Source: Vesta saturnalis (lineage: Eukaryota > Arthropoda > Insecta > Coleoptera > Lampyridae). From it: DNA of 64,000 nucleotides. This document shows, piece after piece, positions 10,643-22,873 of this stretch. The notes below the pieces were generated by a model. That model did not search any database, had not been told where the DNA came from, and saw only the letters and a list, made by a program, of their open reading frames with translations. The position numbers and the translations under genes are program-made. The stretch is from NCBI GenBank assembly GCA_036346205.1, contig JARFJB010000655.1:807001-871000 (forward strand), in the 5' to 3' direction. Positions within the stretch are counted from its first letter, which is position 1. Every line of letters begins with the position of its first letter.

Positions 10643-13600
10643 GCTGAAACAGCAAAAAAGAACAAATTAAAATAACAATTATATAAACTGAAGCACAACT
10701 TCACAATTTAAACTTTAACAGTGATTAAAAGAAAAAAATTAAATAAATAAACAGAAAACAAAAGTGACAAACAGAAAATCCATAGCAACCGAGTGCAAAC
10801 ACTTTAACCATAACCCTAATATCTCTGTAACCAGCTGTATCTAATTAAATAGATGGATTTTATTTTAATAAAGATAACTTTAAAGTTGCATTACTTTTGT
10901 ATGTACTGTATACTGCCAAGGCAAGATACATGACTAATTTTCGACGCAGTTTAGTTACAACAACAGATTGAAGGAAGCAAATGATAATTTTTAAATTACA
11001 TGGGTATCCATCAAAACTTCAGATTCACAAATACATAACTGCTTCTTGTTCCTCTACCTAATGGAGCATTTATTTATATTTTGTAAACAAGTTTATAAGA
11101 ACACCAAGCATCATTAATTGAAGTTAAGTAAAGTCGAGAGCTATTAAATTAGTTGGTACTACTCTAATATATAAACTTTAAGAATTTGGCAAAGAAATGA
11201 GACAGACATTAATTTAATTATTGTCAGTTTAAGCCAGGATGAAATACCAAAGGAGGATTTAGGGAAAATATTAGAACTTATAACGGTTTAATTTTCTCGT
11301 TATCATTTATTTTAAGATCAATTTACATGTGAATATTATTCGAAGCGCCCTTTTGACCTGCATCATTTAGACGCTGCGTTCTTTTATCACAGAATTCTTT
11401 TTTCTGTCCGTATATGAATCAGCGTCGAAATGTCGCGCGCCCCAATTGCCACCTCCTTTTGTTGCGGCACCGTCAAGGCATCACTTTTGAAACAGAAGTG
11501 TGAAACTAGTCATACAGGGTTTTTAGTGGTGGGCTTATTTTAAAGGATCGCTTATATTACTTTTTACTGAACCTGAAATTAATAAAATTAGTTGTTCTTG
11601 GACGCAAATTCACGAAATTTAGATAAATACAAATGATTACGTAGAAAATTAAAAGTAGTTTCCATATTACACGATGCCTTTAAGGTTTGAAATTTTTGGG
11701 GTTTTGTGTTTTGTTTTGTAAGGTGAGGGCTGTAGGTAGACGTATCAATAAGCCTTCAAAAATGTGTTCGGTCAATCATTGTTTAATGTGTTTCCATGAG
11801 ACACCCAGTATATACATATGTACGGCACCAGTTTACATAATTCAGTATAAATGTGATAAATATAGTCTATGCTTACCCACATGTTTCTATTCTATAAACT
11901 TTGTTACTTCCATAACGAATATTCACGTTTTGTATGGAGTTTCTCAGAAAATCGTAAGCCATGGTAGTGGCCATAACACAAACGAGATCTCTGAGATCCT
12001 TAATAAGCCATTTTCAAATAGTGTTATAAATGACAAGCATAGCCAGAGGAATCCTCACCAAACATGTGATCAATCCTCCAGTTTGTGAAGATTATTTTTT
12101 TTCTTTTAATTCACTAATGAATTCAACGAGATTCATGTTAAACAACAATTAAAAGATCTAAGAAGTTGCCGTTAGTAGCAAATGGAAATTTTCTCTTCTT
12201 ATTCCGAAACTGGAACTCATTAAGTATTATAAATAATTATACCGACAATATAAATGCAAGTTTTCGTTGTGTTATTAGGAAATTAAAATTTAATAAATAA
12301 TAATTTATTTTATATTAATATTGAAGATAAGAAACCAGAACATTCAGGGAGACCATGAAGTCCAATCAATCTACTCAAGAGAGTTTTAAATTAATATAAC
12401 CAAGTAATAAGTAACGCCGTCCTCATAAATTAGTTGGTTTTAGTTAGTAAAAATTAAATTGTTAAATAGCAGTTTTGATATAAACACGTGAAGTTATACC
12501 GGAAATACTTTCTATAAATTCCAATTACAATGAAAAGCATGTAATCTATTACTATTGTATAAAATGTTGTATATTTAAATAACACCGACAGATGTGTCAA
12601 ACAGTAACCAGCTTTTGGAATTGCGTGATTTTGAGTTGATATAAGTGTTGTTAATTACTAATTAATACCGTGCATAGAATGAATATTTTCTTTGGACAAA
12701 ACTCACCGAATTTGATACTAACCGATCTGTTATCTCACAAGTAATGAGTTTAGCATAGTGAAATGTCAGGACAATAGTTGATTAAGTGTCAATTAAAATA
12801 AGTCGTTACGCTGCTGGCTTACCGCTCCAAGTTGGAAATTCCAAGTTCGCCCCACTCGAAAATATCATTTTCTATAAATATGAGTGCTAGTACAAAATTT
12901 ATTATCTTTTTCGTTCTCACTGATACGGCATTGAGACAACAATTGAATTGTGCGAATTAGTATGAGGTAAGGAGTAATTAGTAAAAATTAATCAATATAA
13001 TTCAACTTAGTAGATACTTGCTGTGTAAACCAGTATAAAGGTCATTTAAAATTATTTTGACAAGTAGTAAAAAGTTACTTGGCCACCGAGCTCCGTTTTT
13101 CTGGAACCATAATCAGTGAAATTTAAACAAATTCACAGCGTTCATATTTATTAAGAATCATTCATTTTCATCCATCCGTATCCGTCTCCCTCCGGAATAA
13201 CTAAGTTTTAGGCACATCTTCGACCATGAGGATTCAACCCTGAATTTATCCTCCACTGGGTAGCCCGAGGTAGCCGTTTGGAAGCCGTACACGTTCAGGA
13301 GTTGAAGACTGCCTGAAAAATAGTTTATCTTTGGGTGGCGCCCGAATCCGGTTTTCAACCTCCTGGAAAGACAACCGACATCCGCAGCGTGTCCAGGAAT
13401 GTCGCGAATATTAAAATCTACCGTACCTTCTAATTTTTTGTAAAATAAAATATTTTTTTTTCCAAACGAGTCTTAATTTTTGTGTTGGACTTCGTTGAGG
13501 GCAAGCTTCACTTGCCACCATCGAAAACCCGTTACAAGTTTAAGCCTGATTTGTAAAGTACAAAAGTATGCCGGGTAGCCAGAGAGAAAAATCCCCTAAC

Positions 13601-14215
13601 CTGGAAGAATAATCATTGCCTTCAATAACTGACGGTTCCAAAGATTAAATATGCTTATGTCAACGGATATTTTGCTCGAATTCAGCATCACTCAGACTAC
13701 GAGAATTGTTTTTTTTTCTAAGGCTTGCGGATAGAGTAAGAGTTTGATGATCTTAGAAAAGTTGACCTGCCTGGGTTTTAGTAGGAATTTAATACAAACT
13801 GAATAGCTGTAAATTGCTGGTGGACATGGATAGGTCGTTTGTGAGCCCTGAAGGACTCCTGAATTATTTTTGATTATCGAGTACAACATACAACATTTCA
13901 ATTAGATAAAAAACCTAAGGTCCATGCAAATTGTTTTTTGGGAAAACCATACGCTGGAAGCTGGTTAAAAAGTGTAGTATTCAAAACTTTACCTGTTTAG
14001 GGCAACAGGGCAAGATATCTCGGAAACTCAATTCCTGATATTGGTAACATAAGAATACACTTCTTCAACGTCACAGCATTGCAAACAAAGAGACCGATAT
14101 GTAGTTAGCCTTATAGATCTCTTTTTGAGGCCAAGGCAAGTTAAGATCTGTCCCCCTGTTTTGAAATTAAATGTAACTTTTTTTTATCTCATAAAGTACA
14201 TTTGGTGTTATAGAT
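10643..14215. other. AT-rich stretch without a recognised gene
   Basis: There are isolated mariner-type tips, TACAGGGTTTTTAG at 11513 and ACACCCAGTATA near 11801, but they do not form a convincing matched pair. 13080-13620 is somewhat GC-richer. A minus-strand frame of 66 codons at 13158-13358 in it resembles no family I know. A 133-codon frame at 11687-12088 has no domain and overlaps a transposon tip, so I do not call it a gene. Confidence 0.45.
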
Positions 14216-14476
<261 letters not shown>

Positions 14477-14689
14477 GTAACGGTACTTGTACACATTAGT
14501 ATAAAATTTAAAATTTCTGCTAAAATAGTATTTAAATTTTAATCAATTCAAGATAAGCCTAAATAAAACTAGTCCAGTAATTATGGCATTGGCAATGATT
14601 AGCACACAATTTTATATTTGTACAGTTTTTTAATTAATCTTGCATTAACCTACTATTTTTAAGCACTGAACACTAACTACGTTTTGAAG

Positions 14690-16215
14690 CACTTTTTTGG
14701 AAACGCTGCAATATCTCGATATTTAATGTGTTCCCAAATAAGTTTTAGGATTGCTTTGTATAGCAGGAGTTTATTGCGTCGAGAGAGCTGCGACGTTCTT
14801 CCCGGCAATCAGTGCATCTCTCTAAATTTCATGCCCTGTTGTTTTCTCCTATTAAATATATGTGTGTGCCAAATTAGTCTTCTGTCGAGCGTGATTCCAA
14901 CATATTTCACTTCAGCTGATAAGGGGATTTTACAACCATTCAGAATAACTGGAGGGCAGCTGTCCCTCTTCATGGCGAAAGTGACATGGGCGGAATTGCT
15001 TTCGTTGACTCTTATTCGACATTTCATTAGCCATGGTTTGAGCATATTAAGATGACGTAAGTTTGCAGATGCGTCAGTGTGATTCTGACACGTCGCCAAT
15101 ATTGAGATGTCATCCTCAAATGTTTCTGTTGTTGTAAATTTAGTCGTGAGTAGATTCGCCGTATAGATTAGGTAGCGGATTAGGTCACGAATGCTCCCTT
15201 GCGGTACACGAACATTTACCGGAAAGGATCAGTGTTTATTTCTTGTTGACTAATGTCGAAGTGCATGTTTGTAAGGTAGGATTCTCTAAAGGAATATATG
15301 GTATACGGTAATAAGGTCTTGAGCTTATAGAATAATCCAGCATGCCACACTTTATCGAATGCCTGTCTGATGTCGATAAAGGCGGCATAGCAGTACTGTT
15401 TCTGCTTTAGATTGTTATTTAATTGATTCAGTAGTCTGTGTACTTGTTCAGTGGTTCCATACCTTATTCTAAATCCGAATTGATCTTTGCTCGTGCACTC
15501 TTCCACTGTCTGGGGAAGCAATGAATTCAACTTTCAATTTTCCTGTGATCAAATCGTGCCCTGTAGTCTTTTTGGATTAATTTCTTTATAGATAACAGTT
15601 TCTACTTGTCTTTTTGCTATTTTCTTGAGTGGAAGATCCGTTTGATAGGGTGTCTCCAAAAAATTATGTATTTCGTCTTCTAGGGAATTCGTTGTAGAAG
15701 GGAAATGGAACACTTCAGTGAGGTGTTTCGAGAAGGCATCGGGTTTTTGTTGATTGGTTCTAGCCCAAGTACCATCATTATCCTTTATAGGTGGTATGGT
15801 TTGGTGGGGCCCTTTAAGCTACTTAGTTGCCTTCCATAAATAGTATTTTGTGGCTTCAGTTGCGTATAGGTAGCTTAGATATTCTTGGATATATTCGTTT
15901 TTAGTTTTCTGTAACAGTTGTTTAAGATCTTTGGATATTTTATTGTATTTAGTTTTGTCCGAATCTGCTCTTGTTATATGCCATGTCTTCCGGGATTTTC
16001 TTTTATCTGCAATTTTCTTTTTACAAGTATGTATTTGTTGTTTAATTTGTGTTCCGTTTTTATCTGGTGTAGCATGCCATACTGCGGATTGAATGGCTTT
16101 GGTCAGGTTTAAGAATTAACGGAAAGTAGACTTAGGGTAAATAAGTTTGATGACCGATCAGCTGGTGTGTTATCACGACATTTCATTTTGATTACGTTAC
16201 AGGAAGCGCCGAACC
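14690..16215 (-). pseudogene. Jockey-like non-LTR retrotransposon, RT region, broken
   Basis: Read on the minus strand from about 16215 downward. The linker between endonuclease and RT comes first (IADKRKSRKTW ... ATEATKYYLWKATK). The RT follows: motif A FIDIRQAFDKVWH, QFGFR, motif B VPQGSI, and motif C as FEDD in place of the usual FADD near 15100. Then comes the thumb region RIRVNESNSAHVTFAMKR ... VKYVGITLDRRLIWHTHI, typical of Jockey elements. Frames change several times. The endonuclease is mostly missing and no poly(A) or 3' tail is visible. Confidence 0.85.
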
Positions 16216-16855
16216 AGTGATTGTATTTTATAGCTTCACCTAGTTTATGCGACGCAAGGTAAGCAAGTTTTGTTTACTCTGCACTTTGTTGTGGAATACC
16301 CGCGTTTAGGTGCTTGGATCCCGACATTATGGATTATAAACAAACTGACATCCCTCACCTTTTCCTATTGTGACTTATGTATTACGAATGGTCCTACTTA
16401 CAAAATTCGGCACTTTCTTATTTATCTGTTACTTCAGATTCTAGTGCCATTTTTGCCCGTAACAGTGATCATTACATAATATTATTATGCATCAGTAGGT
16501 AATCTTTCGTTAGAAAATATCTAGAAAAAAGGGCAAAGCTGTCGCACAACGGCTATTTGTGACATATTCATAATTCCTCTTATATTATACAAAAAATGTA
16601 AATCTTGAACATTACTTACTATAAACATAAAACGGAATAATATTATACATATCCACCTGACAAGACTTTTTCATTTTATAATGTAATTATAATATAATAA
16701 GTTTTAAACAGAATTCCCTTTAAATTGTTAATCTAAATAATGTATAAATTAAACACATTAATGCAGATGATACTCGATTATTTGACGAAGATGAAACCGT
16801 GACTGTATTAATTAACTTTTTACGTACCTATTAATTAAATAGACATTTAAGGTTT
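16216..16855. other. AT-rich stretch, nothing recognised
   Basis: No gene, repeat or RNA was recognised between the Jockey fragment and the left arm of inverted repeat II. A 69-codon frame at 16270-16479 shows no domain. Confidence 0.5.
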
Positions 16856-17670
16856 ACTCAAGCTATAAAATAGAAAATCTAAGAATAGAATTTTCAGGGT
16901 CAAACTTTTTGGTAGGAAATATAAATTTTTGGCGCTGATCAAGGTCAAAGCTAAAAATAAAAATTGCAATGTCATCATCCTATTACAATTCTTAGAAGTC
17001 GAAGCAGAAGCTAAAAATAGAAATTGCAATTTCATCATATTACAATTCTTAGGAGTCTAAAAATAGTGTGGTCAAAGGTTATTGACCTGTAGGGGTATCG
17101 TATGACATTTCTTAGAAGTATAAAAATAGAATCAATTCATGGAAACAAGATGAATGCGTTGCCTATACTAAAAAGTAGACCAAAATCAAATGGTGTTTAT
17201 TAAATTGGGTCAAGTTGAAATAATTTACTAAACTAAAAGTAGGTGTGTATTTAACAAGTTTAAACATGTTGTCATAGGTACTTAAGTCAAGGACACATTT
17301 TTGTGATATAAACCACAGCGAGGTGAGAATAGATATTGCAATGGCATCATATTACAATTCTTAGAAGTCTAAAAATAGAGTGGTCAAGCTCAAAGGTTAT
17401 TGACCTGTAGGGGTATCGTATGACACTTCTTAGTGTTTCTAAATTAAAAGAAAGGTGGGTATTTAACAAGTTTAAACATGTAAGTGATACTCAAATCAAG
17501 GACACATTTAGATCAAAACTTAAAGCTAAAAATAGAAATTGCTAGGCCATCATACTACAACTCTTAGAAATCTAAATATAGGGTTTTCAAGCTCAAAGAG
17601 TAATTAATGACCTGCAGGTGTACTATATTACATTTCTTAGGAATATAAAAATAGAATTAGTTTATGGAAA

Positions 17671-18048
17671 CAAAAAGAATGAAAGGTTGTTGTCTATGCT
17701 AGAAGTAGACCAGGGTCATACTACAACCCCACCATGTGTAAATCAGAGACGAGTCATTTCCTCAACAGTGTTTTGTCCTAGTACAATTGTGAACAACAAA
17801 AAGAATGAAAGGTTGTTGTCTATGCTAAAAGTAGACCAAGGCCATACTACAACCCCACCATGTGTAAATTACAGATGAGTCATTTCCTCAACAGTGTTTT
17901 GTCCTAGTACAATTGTGAGCAACAAAAAAATGAAAAGTTGTTGTCTATGCTAAAAGTAGACCAAGGTTATAATACAAACCCCACCATGTGTAAATTACAG
18001 ATGAGTCATTTCCTCAACAGTGTTTTGTCCTAGTACAATTGCGAGCAA
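17671..18048 (+). repeat. Three tandem copies of a 126-bp unit
   Basis: The units begin at 17671, 17797 and about 17922 (periods 126 and 125). Each contains GAAAGGTTGTTGTCTATGCT, CCCCACCATGTGTAAAT and CCTCAACAGTGTTTTGTCC. The matching right arm has a single copy (about 21715-21835). The tandem therefore expanded in the left arm, or collapsed in the right, after the arms formed. Confidence 0.85.
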
Positions 18049-18084
18049 GTAAAGTCGTTATAATGCAAGCAGCAATATCGTTCC

Positions 18085-18214
18085 TGGGAGGGTGGGTGGG
18101 TGGGTGGTTCGGGTGGGTGGGTGGGTGGGTGGGTGGCTGGGTTGGTGGCTGGGTGGGTTGGAGGTGGGTGGGTGGGTGGGTGGGTGGGTGGGTGGTGCGT
18201 GCGTGCGTGCGTGC

Positions 18215-18247
<33 letters not shown>

Positions 18248-18258
18248 TGTGTGTGTGT
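18085..18258. repeat. GGTG and TGCG microsatellites
   Basis: A (GGTG)n run with a few interruptions to 18192, then (TGCG)n, ending in TGTGTGTGTT. In the right arm the sequence beyond TTCCTGG (mirrored at about 21675) is unique and leads into the OB-fold-like gene. Here the microsatellite stands in place of that gene. Confidence 0.9.
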
Positions 18259-18343
18259 TAACCTAACTAGAAAATCAGTTCTATTTGTTTAAATGTAGCA
18301 TGTAGAAGTACGGCACGATTGCATCAGCGCATATACAACAATA

Positions 18344-18757
18344 ATGACTGTTATAATTGATGTGCAAGGATTCAAAACAGCGAGAAATATAGTTACACCT
18401 AAGGAACTAGCGATATATAAAGGAGAGCAAATCGCTCGTTATGTATTCAAGCCTCCATTTCCATGACACACCTTGGATAGTGAATTTCAAAAACAAGCTA
18501 ATTGATTAATTCACAACCACCACTTTATCAAGAGGGAATATGGATATACTTCTCCACGTCTATTCCCTCGTATACTTAGTGATTTCATATCAACAACAGA
18601 TGAGGTGTACGTTAAAGGACGAGAGAAAGCTGATTTTGTTCAAAAATTTTTAAAACAACGCATTACGGTGTTTGAAGAACAACCTGTTTTTTTCATACAC
18701 AAAACACTTTTCACTACGCTTTGACTCATGTATATCATTTATATGAAAAAATTGTAA
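18344..18757 (+). pseudogene. 'DVQGF' protein of unknown function, left-arm copy, broken
   Basis: The start reads MTVIIDVQGFKTARNIVTPK, then ELAIYKGEQIARYVFKPPFP, a stop, then HHFIKREYGYTSPRLFP and VYVKGREKADFVQKFLKQ, ending in a broken Cys/His-rich tail. This matches a small protein type that I associate with insect repeats. The early Asp (IDVQGF) and Glu (KELAIY) followed by a later conserved core suggest an RNase H-fold 3'-5' exonuclease, but that is inference only. The right-arm copy at 20671-20942 has a better C-terminus (CCLFR...CHCALAHVYHLYE). Confidence 0.5.
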
Positions 18758-18786
18758 TGAAATTCTATTAAAGATTTATTAACTGA

Positions 18787-18789
18787 CAT

Positions 18790-18842
<53 letters not shown>
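18787..18842. repeat. (TA)n tract in left arm II
   Basis: A perfect AT dinucleotide tract between the DVQGF gene and the OB-like fragment. The right arm has its counterpart at 20594-20632, so the tract predates or accompanied the inverted duplication. Confidence 0.95.
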
Positions 18843-18845
<3 letters not shown>

Positions 18846-18935
18846 CTTATTCGCATGTATTACCTCAACGCTTTTGTGAGTATTTCAAAGAAGAACTGGA
18901 TAATTTTTCCCAAATACAGATAGCTGTAATTCAGA
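18846..18935 (+). pseudogene. OB-fold-like gene fragment, left arm
   Basis: About 30 codons reading LPQRFCEYFKEELDNFSQIQ. This resembles LPLRFYEYFKKEDRIEKFKH in the larger gene piece at 21375-21643, so it looks like the C-terminal part of a second copy of that gene. Its N-terminal part is absent and a (TA)n tract lies immediately upstream. Confidence 0.4.
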
Positions 18936-19654
18936 ATGTTTGACTTAACCATTAAACTGCTATGTAACCTTATAATTATTACATAAGTAAAACTATTACA
19001 AAGAAAAGGTGAATAACATTATGAAATGTAGTAAACAATAAATTATGTTTTAAAATAAATATACTCTTTTTATCATAGCAGTTTAATCGTTAGGTCAAAA
19101 ATTCCGAATTTTTGTATATAGACTAAACAAATAACAGCGCAAAGGATAGAAGTTAAATAAATTCGAAATTTTAAAATCTACAAATGACACAATTGCATTC
19201 ATACATTTACAAATCCCGTTTTAAAGTTGAATGTAAATTGATGACAGATAAAAATAGAATGTTCGCTAAATGCTTAAAATGCTTTCAAAGCAAAATAACT
19301 GCGTTCATTATCCTACAATTATTATTAATGTGGTAATACCCACGCTCCATCGAAAATTAAAAAACAAGTCATGTTTTAAGTGCTGTTTGTTGTTTCAAAA
19401 TTGAATTGGGTAATTTAAAGAGCATTTCGATACATTAAATGGATAAATTGCATGCATATGTTTCTTCTGGTCTTACGTAAGTACAAAAAGGTGTGTTTTA
19501 AGTGCTTTTTGTTGTTTTAGAATGGAATTGGCTAATTTAAGTGTCATTTTTTCATATTTTGATAATTTTATACATGAAATTGATAAATTGTCACTTATAA
19601 AACATAACTGCGTTGGAAAGAAATTTTTTTTTCTGAGAATTAAGTGCAAATTTT

Positions 19655-19969
19655 AAATTTTCAGGAGCGTATCTTTCTAGGTCTTCCAGAATGGTTCTTA
19701 TGGACATCCCTAACAGTTCCTTCTTCCTCAAACTTATCTCGCAAACGAGTAATTGTGAGTCTCGTTGGTGCATCTTGATGAAACTGTATCCTAAACTGTC
19801 TTTACACTTCACTTACGTTCTCAGTCTTCCGTTAGCACTTTAGAATGAATTTCCTTTCCTCAAAGTTTAGTCTGACTCCAGCCATTATTTTAAGCAGTCA
19901 CAACTGAAAAAAGAGTGTGGTTGTTATGAACTGTTAAAGAGTGTATGCATTTTACTGGGACACTCGGTA
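19655..19969 (-). mobile_element. Mariner-like transposon F, 5' end with transposase N-terminus
   Basis: On the minus strand a start at 19884 reads MAGVRLNFEERKFILKC, then (with stops) FRIQFHQDAPTRLTITRLRDKFEEEGTV and HSGRPRK, the helix-turn-helix N-terminus of an insect mariner-like transposase. The upstream tip is ACCGAGTGTCCCAGTAAAA, ending near 19969 beside TA. The catalytic domain and the other end are missing. It sits in the spacer of inverted repeat II. Confidence 0.7.
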
Positions 19970-20499
19970 TAATTGTCATTGACAAGGTACATTTTTTTCG
20001 CATTTTTTTTAGTTTTGAGAAAATTTGGAACTGCTATCTTTTGCGCTGTTATTTGTTTAGTCTATATACAAAAATTCAGAATTTTTGACTTAACGATTAA
20101 ACTGCTATGATAAAAGAGTACATTTATTTTAAAACATACACACATTTTATGATATCATTATAAGGTAACAATGTCATTTCTTCCTGCATAATTTGTATAA
20201 TTTAATAAATCATAAGAAACTCGTTTTATATGAAAATTCAATTACACCATACGGGAACTTCTTTTTAAGGATTTTTCGTTTCTAATCCACTTTTTCTTCT
20301 TGGATGCCTACACACACTTTATTTTATTATTCAAATGAATACTGTTAAAGTGCCTTTCCTTAATGCAATATAACATACACTACTGTAATTACTTATTTAC
20401 TTTTTAAAGCGCGTTTCATTCAAATTACAACACACTTTTATTTAATACTTTTCATGCACGGTATAAGCATCCACACTCTCCCAATAATTTTTTTTCTTG

Positions 20500-20589
20500 T
20501 TTCTAAGAGTTACAGCTATCTGTATTTGGGAAAAATTATCCAGTTCTTCTTTGAAATACAAAAGCGTTGAGGTAATACATGCGAATAAG

Positions 20590-20590
<1 letters not shown>
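20500..20590 (-). pseudogene. OB-fold-like gene fragment, right arm
   Basis: The mirror of 18846-18935. It encodes the same LPQ-type C-terminal segment on the minus strand, next to the (TA)n tract at 20594-20632. Confidence 0.4.

Positions 20591-20593
<3 letters not shown>

Positions 20594-20632
<39 letters not shown>
20594..20632. repeat. (TA)n tract in right arm II
   Basis: A short TA tract at the position matching 18787-18842 in the left arm. Confidence 0.95.
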
Positions 20633-20636
<4 letters not shown>

Positions 20637-20670
20637 TGTCAGTTAATAAATCTTTATTAGAATTTCATTA

Positions 20671-20942
20671 CATTTTTTCATATAAATGATATACATGAGC
20701 CAAAGCGCAGTGACAAGTGTTTTGTGTACGAAATAAACAGCATGGATGAAGTTTCGGTAAAGTAGGTTGTTCTTCAAACACCGTAATGCGTTGTTTTAGA
20801 AATTTTTGAACAAAATCAGCTTTCTCTCGTCCTTTAACGTACATCTCATCTGTTGTTGATATGAAATCACTAAGTATACCAGGGAATAGACGTGGAGAAG
20901 TATATCCATATTCCCACTCGATAAAGTGGTGGTTTTGAATTA
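20671..20942 (-). pseudogene. 'DVQGF' protein, right-arm copy, C-terminal part
   Basis: An open minus-strand frame reads LIQNHHFIEWEYGYTSPRLF, FISTTDEMYVKGREKADF and EEQPTLPKLHPCCLF, then CHCALAHVYHLYEKM and a stop. The Cys/His cluster near the end is complete here and lost in the left arm. The N-terminal half, with the IDVQGF motif, is absent and the (AC)n array begins directly upstream. Confidence 0.5.
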
Positions 20943-20947
20943 AATTA

Positions 20948-20955
20948 GCACACAC

Positions 20956-21040
<85 letters not shown>

Positions 21041-21155
21041 CACACACCACACACCCACACGCACACACACACGCACACACGCACACACACACGCACACCC
21101 ACACGCACACACGCACCACACGCACCACGCACACACCACACGCACACGCACGCAC

Positions 21156-21193
<38 letters not shown>

Positions 21194-21371
21194 CGCACAC
21201 GCACACAGCACACACGCACACACCACACACGCACACAGCACACACGCACACGCACACACGCACACACGCACACACGCACACACACGCACACACGCACACA
21301 GCACACACGCACACACGCACACACGCACACACGCACACACGCACACACGCACACACGCACACACGCTCACA
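20948..21371. repeat. AC/ACGC microsatellite array
   Basis: About 420 bp of (AC)n with CACG and ACC variants. The long Cys-Val frames across it are repeat artefacts, although flanking real coding pieces run into both ends of the array. Confidence 0.95.
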
Positions 21372-21374
21372 TGC

Positions 21375-21643
21375 TTAAACTTTTCAATGCGATCTTCTTT
21401 TTTGAAGTATTCATAAAATCGTAAGGGAAGTATGCACTTAAAGTTTTGGGTTTCAATGAAATTATGTTTACCATACCTTGTGTCGAGAGTATTCGTATCA
21501 ATCACTTTATATTTTGCACCCACCTCCAAGTCTTTTAGGTTCGTGAAGGATTTACAGAAAGTGCTACTGTTCAATGCTGATAGATCCATCTTTACTGATT
21601 CGAGAACGCTAATCTGCATCTGATGATCAATAACTGCTACCAT
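21375..21643 (-). pseudogene. OB-fold-like protein of unknown function, N-terminal part
   Basis: A frame of about 90 codons, with a likely natural start at 21589 (MDLSALNSSTFCKSF) inside a longer frame. It continues LKDLEVGAKYKVIDTNTLDT, RYGKHNFIE and LPLRFYEYFKKEDRIEKF before running into the (AC)n array. The alternation of short beta-like segments (KYKVIDT, RYGKHNF, FKCILPLRF) suggests an OB-fold nucleic-acid binder; this is inference. It lies just upstream of the DVQGF gene on the same strand, so the two may have formed a cassette. Confidence 0.45.
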
Positions 21644-22084
21644 CAGGAGATGCTGTCCATTCCTGTATATCGCTCCAGGAATGATATTGCTGCTTGCATT
21701 ATAACGACTTTACTTGCTCGCAATTGTACTAGGTCAAAACACTGTTGAGGAAATGACTCATCTGTAATTTACACATGGTGGAGTTGTAGTATGACCTTGC
21801 ATAGACAACAACCTTTCATTCTTTTTGTTTCCATAAGTTAATTCTATTTTTATATTCCTTAGAAATGTAATATGATACCCAGGTCATTAATTACTCTTTG
21901 AGCTTGAAAACCCTATATTTAGATTTCTAAGAGTTGTAGTATGATGGCCTAGCAATTTCTATTTTTAGCTTTAAGTTTTGATCTAAATGTGTCCTTGATT
22001 TGAGTACCTCTTACATGTTTAAACATGTTAAATACCCACCTTTCTTTTAATTTAGAAACAGTAAGAAGTGTCATACGATACCCC

Positions 22085-22845
22085 TACAGGTCAATAACCT
22101 TTGACCTTGACCATTCTATTTTTAGACTTCTAAGAATTGTAATATGATGGCATTACAATTTCTATTCACACCTCGCTGTGGTTTATAACACAAAAATATG
22201 TCCTTAACTTAAGTACCTACGACAACATGTTTAAACTTGTTAAATACACACCTACTTTTAGTTTAGTAAATTATTTCACCTTGACCCAATTTAATAAGCA
22301 CCATTTGACCTTGGTCTACTTTTTAGCATAGACAACGCATTCTTCTTGTTTCCATGAATTGATTCTATTTTTATACTTCTAATAAATGTCATACGATACC
22401 CCTACAGGTCAATAACCTTTGACCACGCCATTTTTAGACTCCTAAGAATTGTAATATGATGACATTGCAATTTCTATTTTTAGCTTTGACCTTGAACAGC
22501 GCCAAAAATTTATATTTCCAACCAAAAAAGTTTGACCTTGAAAATTCTATTCTTAGATTTTCTATTTTACAGCTTTTCACCTTTTTATATTTCTAAGAAA
22601 TATGATACCACCGTAGGTCAACAACCTTTGACCGCACTATTTTTAGATTTCTAAGAATTGTAATATGATGACATTGCAATTTCTGTTTTTAGCTTCTGAC
22701 CTTGACAAATTTACCGCCAAACATGAGGATGGTGACATTGCAATTTTTAGCGAGCTCCTAAAATTTTAATTTCCCGCCAAAAGTTTGACCTTGAAGAAAT
22801 CTAAAAGCTTACATTTCTCACCACCAGAGGGCGAGTGACCTTGAA
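22085..22845. promoter_or_regulatory. Cluster of TGACCTTGA motifs with a CTCF-like site
   Basis: TGACCTTGA, the reverse complement of the extended nuclear-receptor half-site TCAAGGTCA (FTZ-F1/ERR type), occurs at about 22102, 22487, 22532, 22697, 22785 and 22836. At 22821-22833 lies CCACCAGAGGGCG, which fits the CTCF core CCASYAGRKGGC. The motifs recur because the region is a degenerate tandem repeat. Any regulatory role is unproven. Confidence 0.25.
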
Positions 22846-22873
22846 CTGGTCCAGAACCGGCCCTTAATCACTA

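Larger units (their letters stand above)
16856..19155 (+). repeat. Left arm of inverted repeat II
   Basis: Matches 20030-22572 in reverse complement, with internal length differences caused by microsatellites and a tandem repeat. The outer half is a degenerate tandem of blocks such as TTCTAAGAATTGTAATATGATG and GCAATTTCTATTTTTAGC. The inner half carries gene pieces at 18344-18757 and 18846-18935. The innermost 95 bp (19060-19155) pair cleanly with 20030-20115. The arms look like an old inverted duplication or a very long TIR. Confidence 0.85.
20030..22572 (-). repeat. Right arm of inverted repeat II
   Basis: Reverse complement of 16856-19155. It keeps the N-terminal piece of the OB-fold-like gene, which the left arm has lost, but an (AC)n array replaces the N-terminal half of the DVQGF gene. 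The two arms therefore complement each other. Confidence 0.85.

Noticed and set aside
11513..11812. A MITE bounded by TACAGGGTTTTTAG and ACACCCAGTATA
   Set aside because: The two tips do not match each other beyond a few bases, so no element boundaries can be defended.
11687..12088. 133-codon frame on the + strand
   Set aside because: No recognisable domain, unusual composition, and it crosses a mariner-type tip near 11801.
13158..13358. 66-codon minus-strand frame in a GC-richer patch
   Set aside because: Composition is mildly coding-like, but no family is recognised and there is no supporting context.
17671..18048. CRISPR-like array
   Set aside because: Three contiguous 126-bp repeats without spacers, in a eukaryotic transposon context; a plain tandem repeat.
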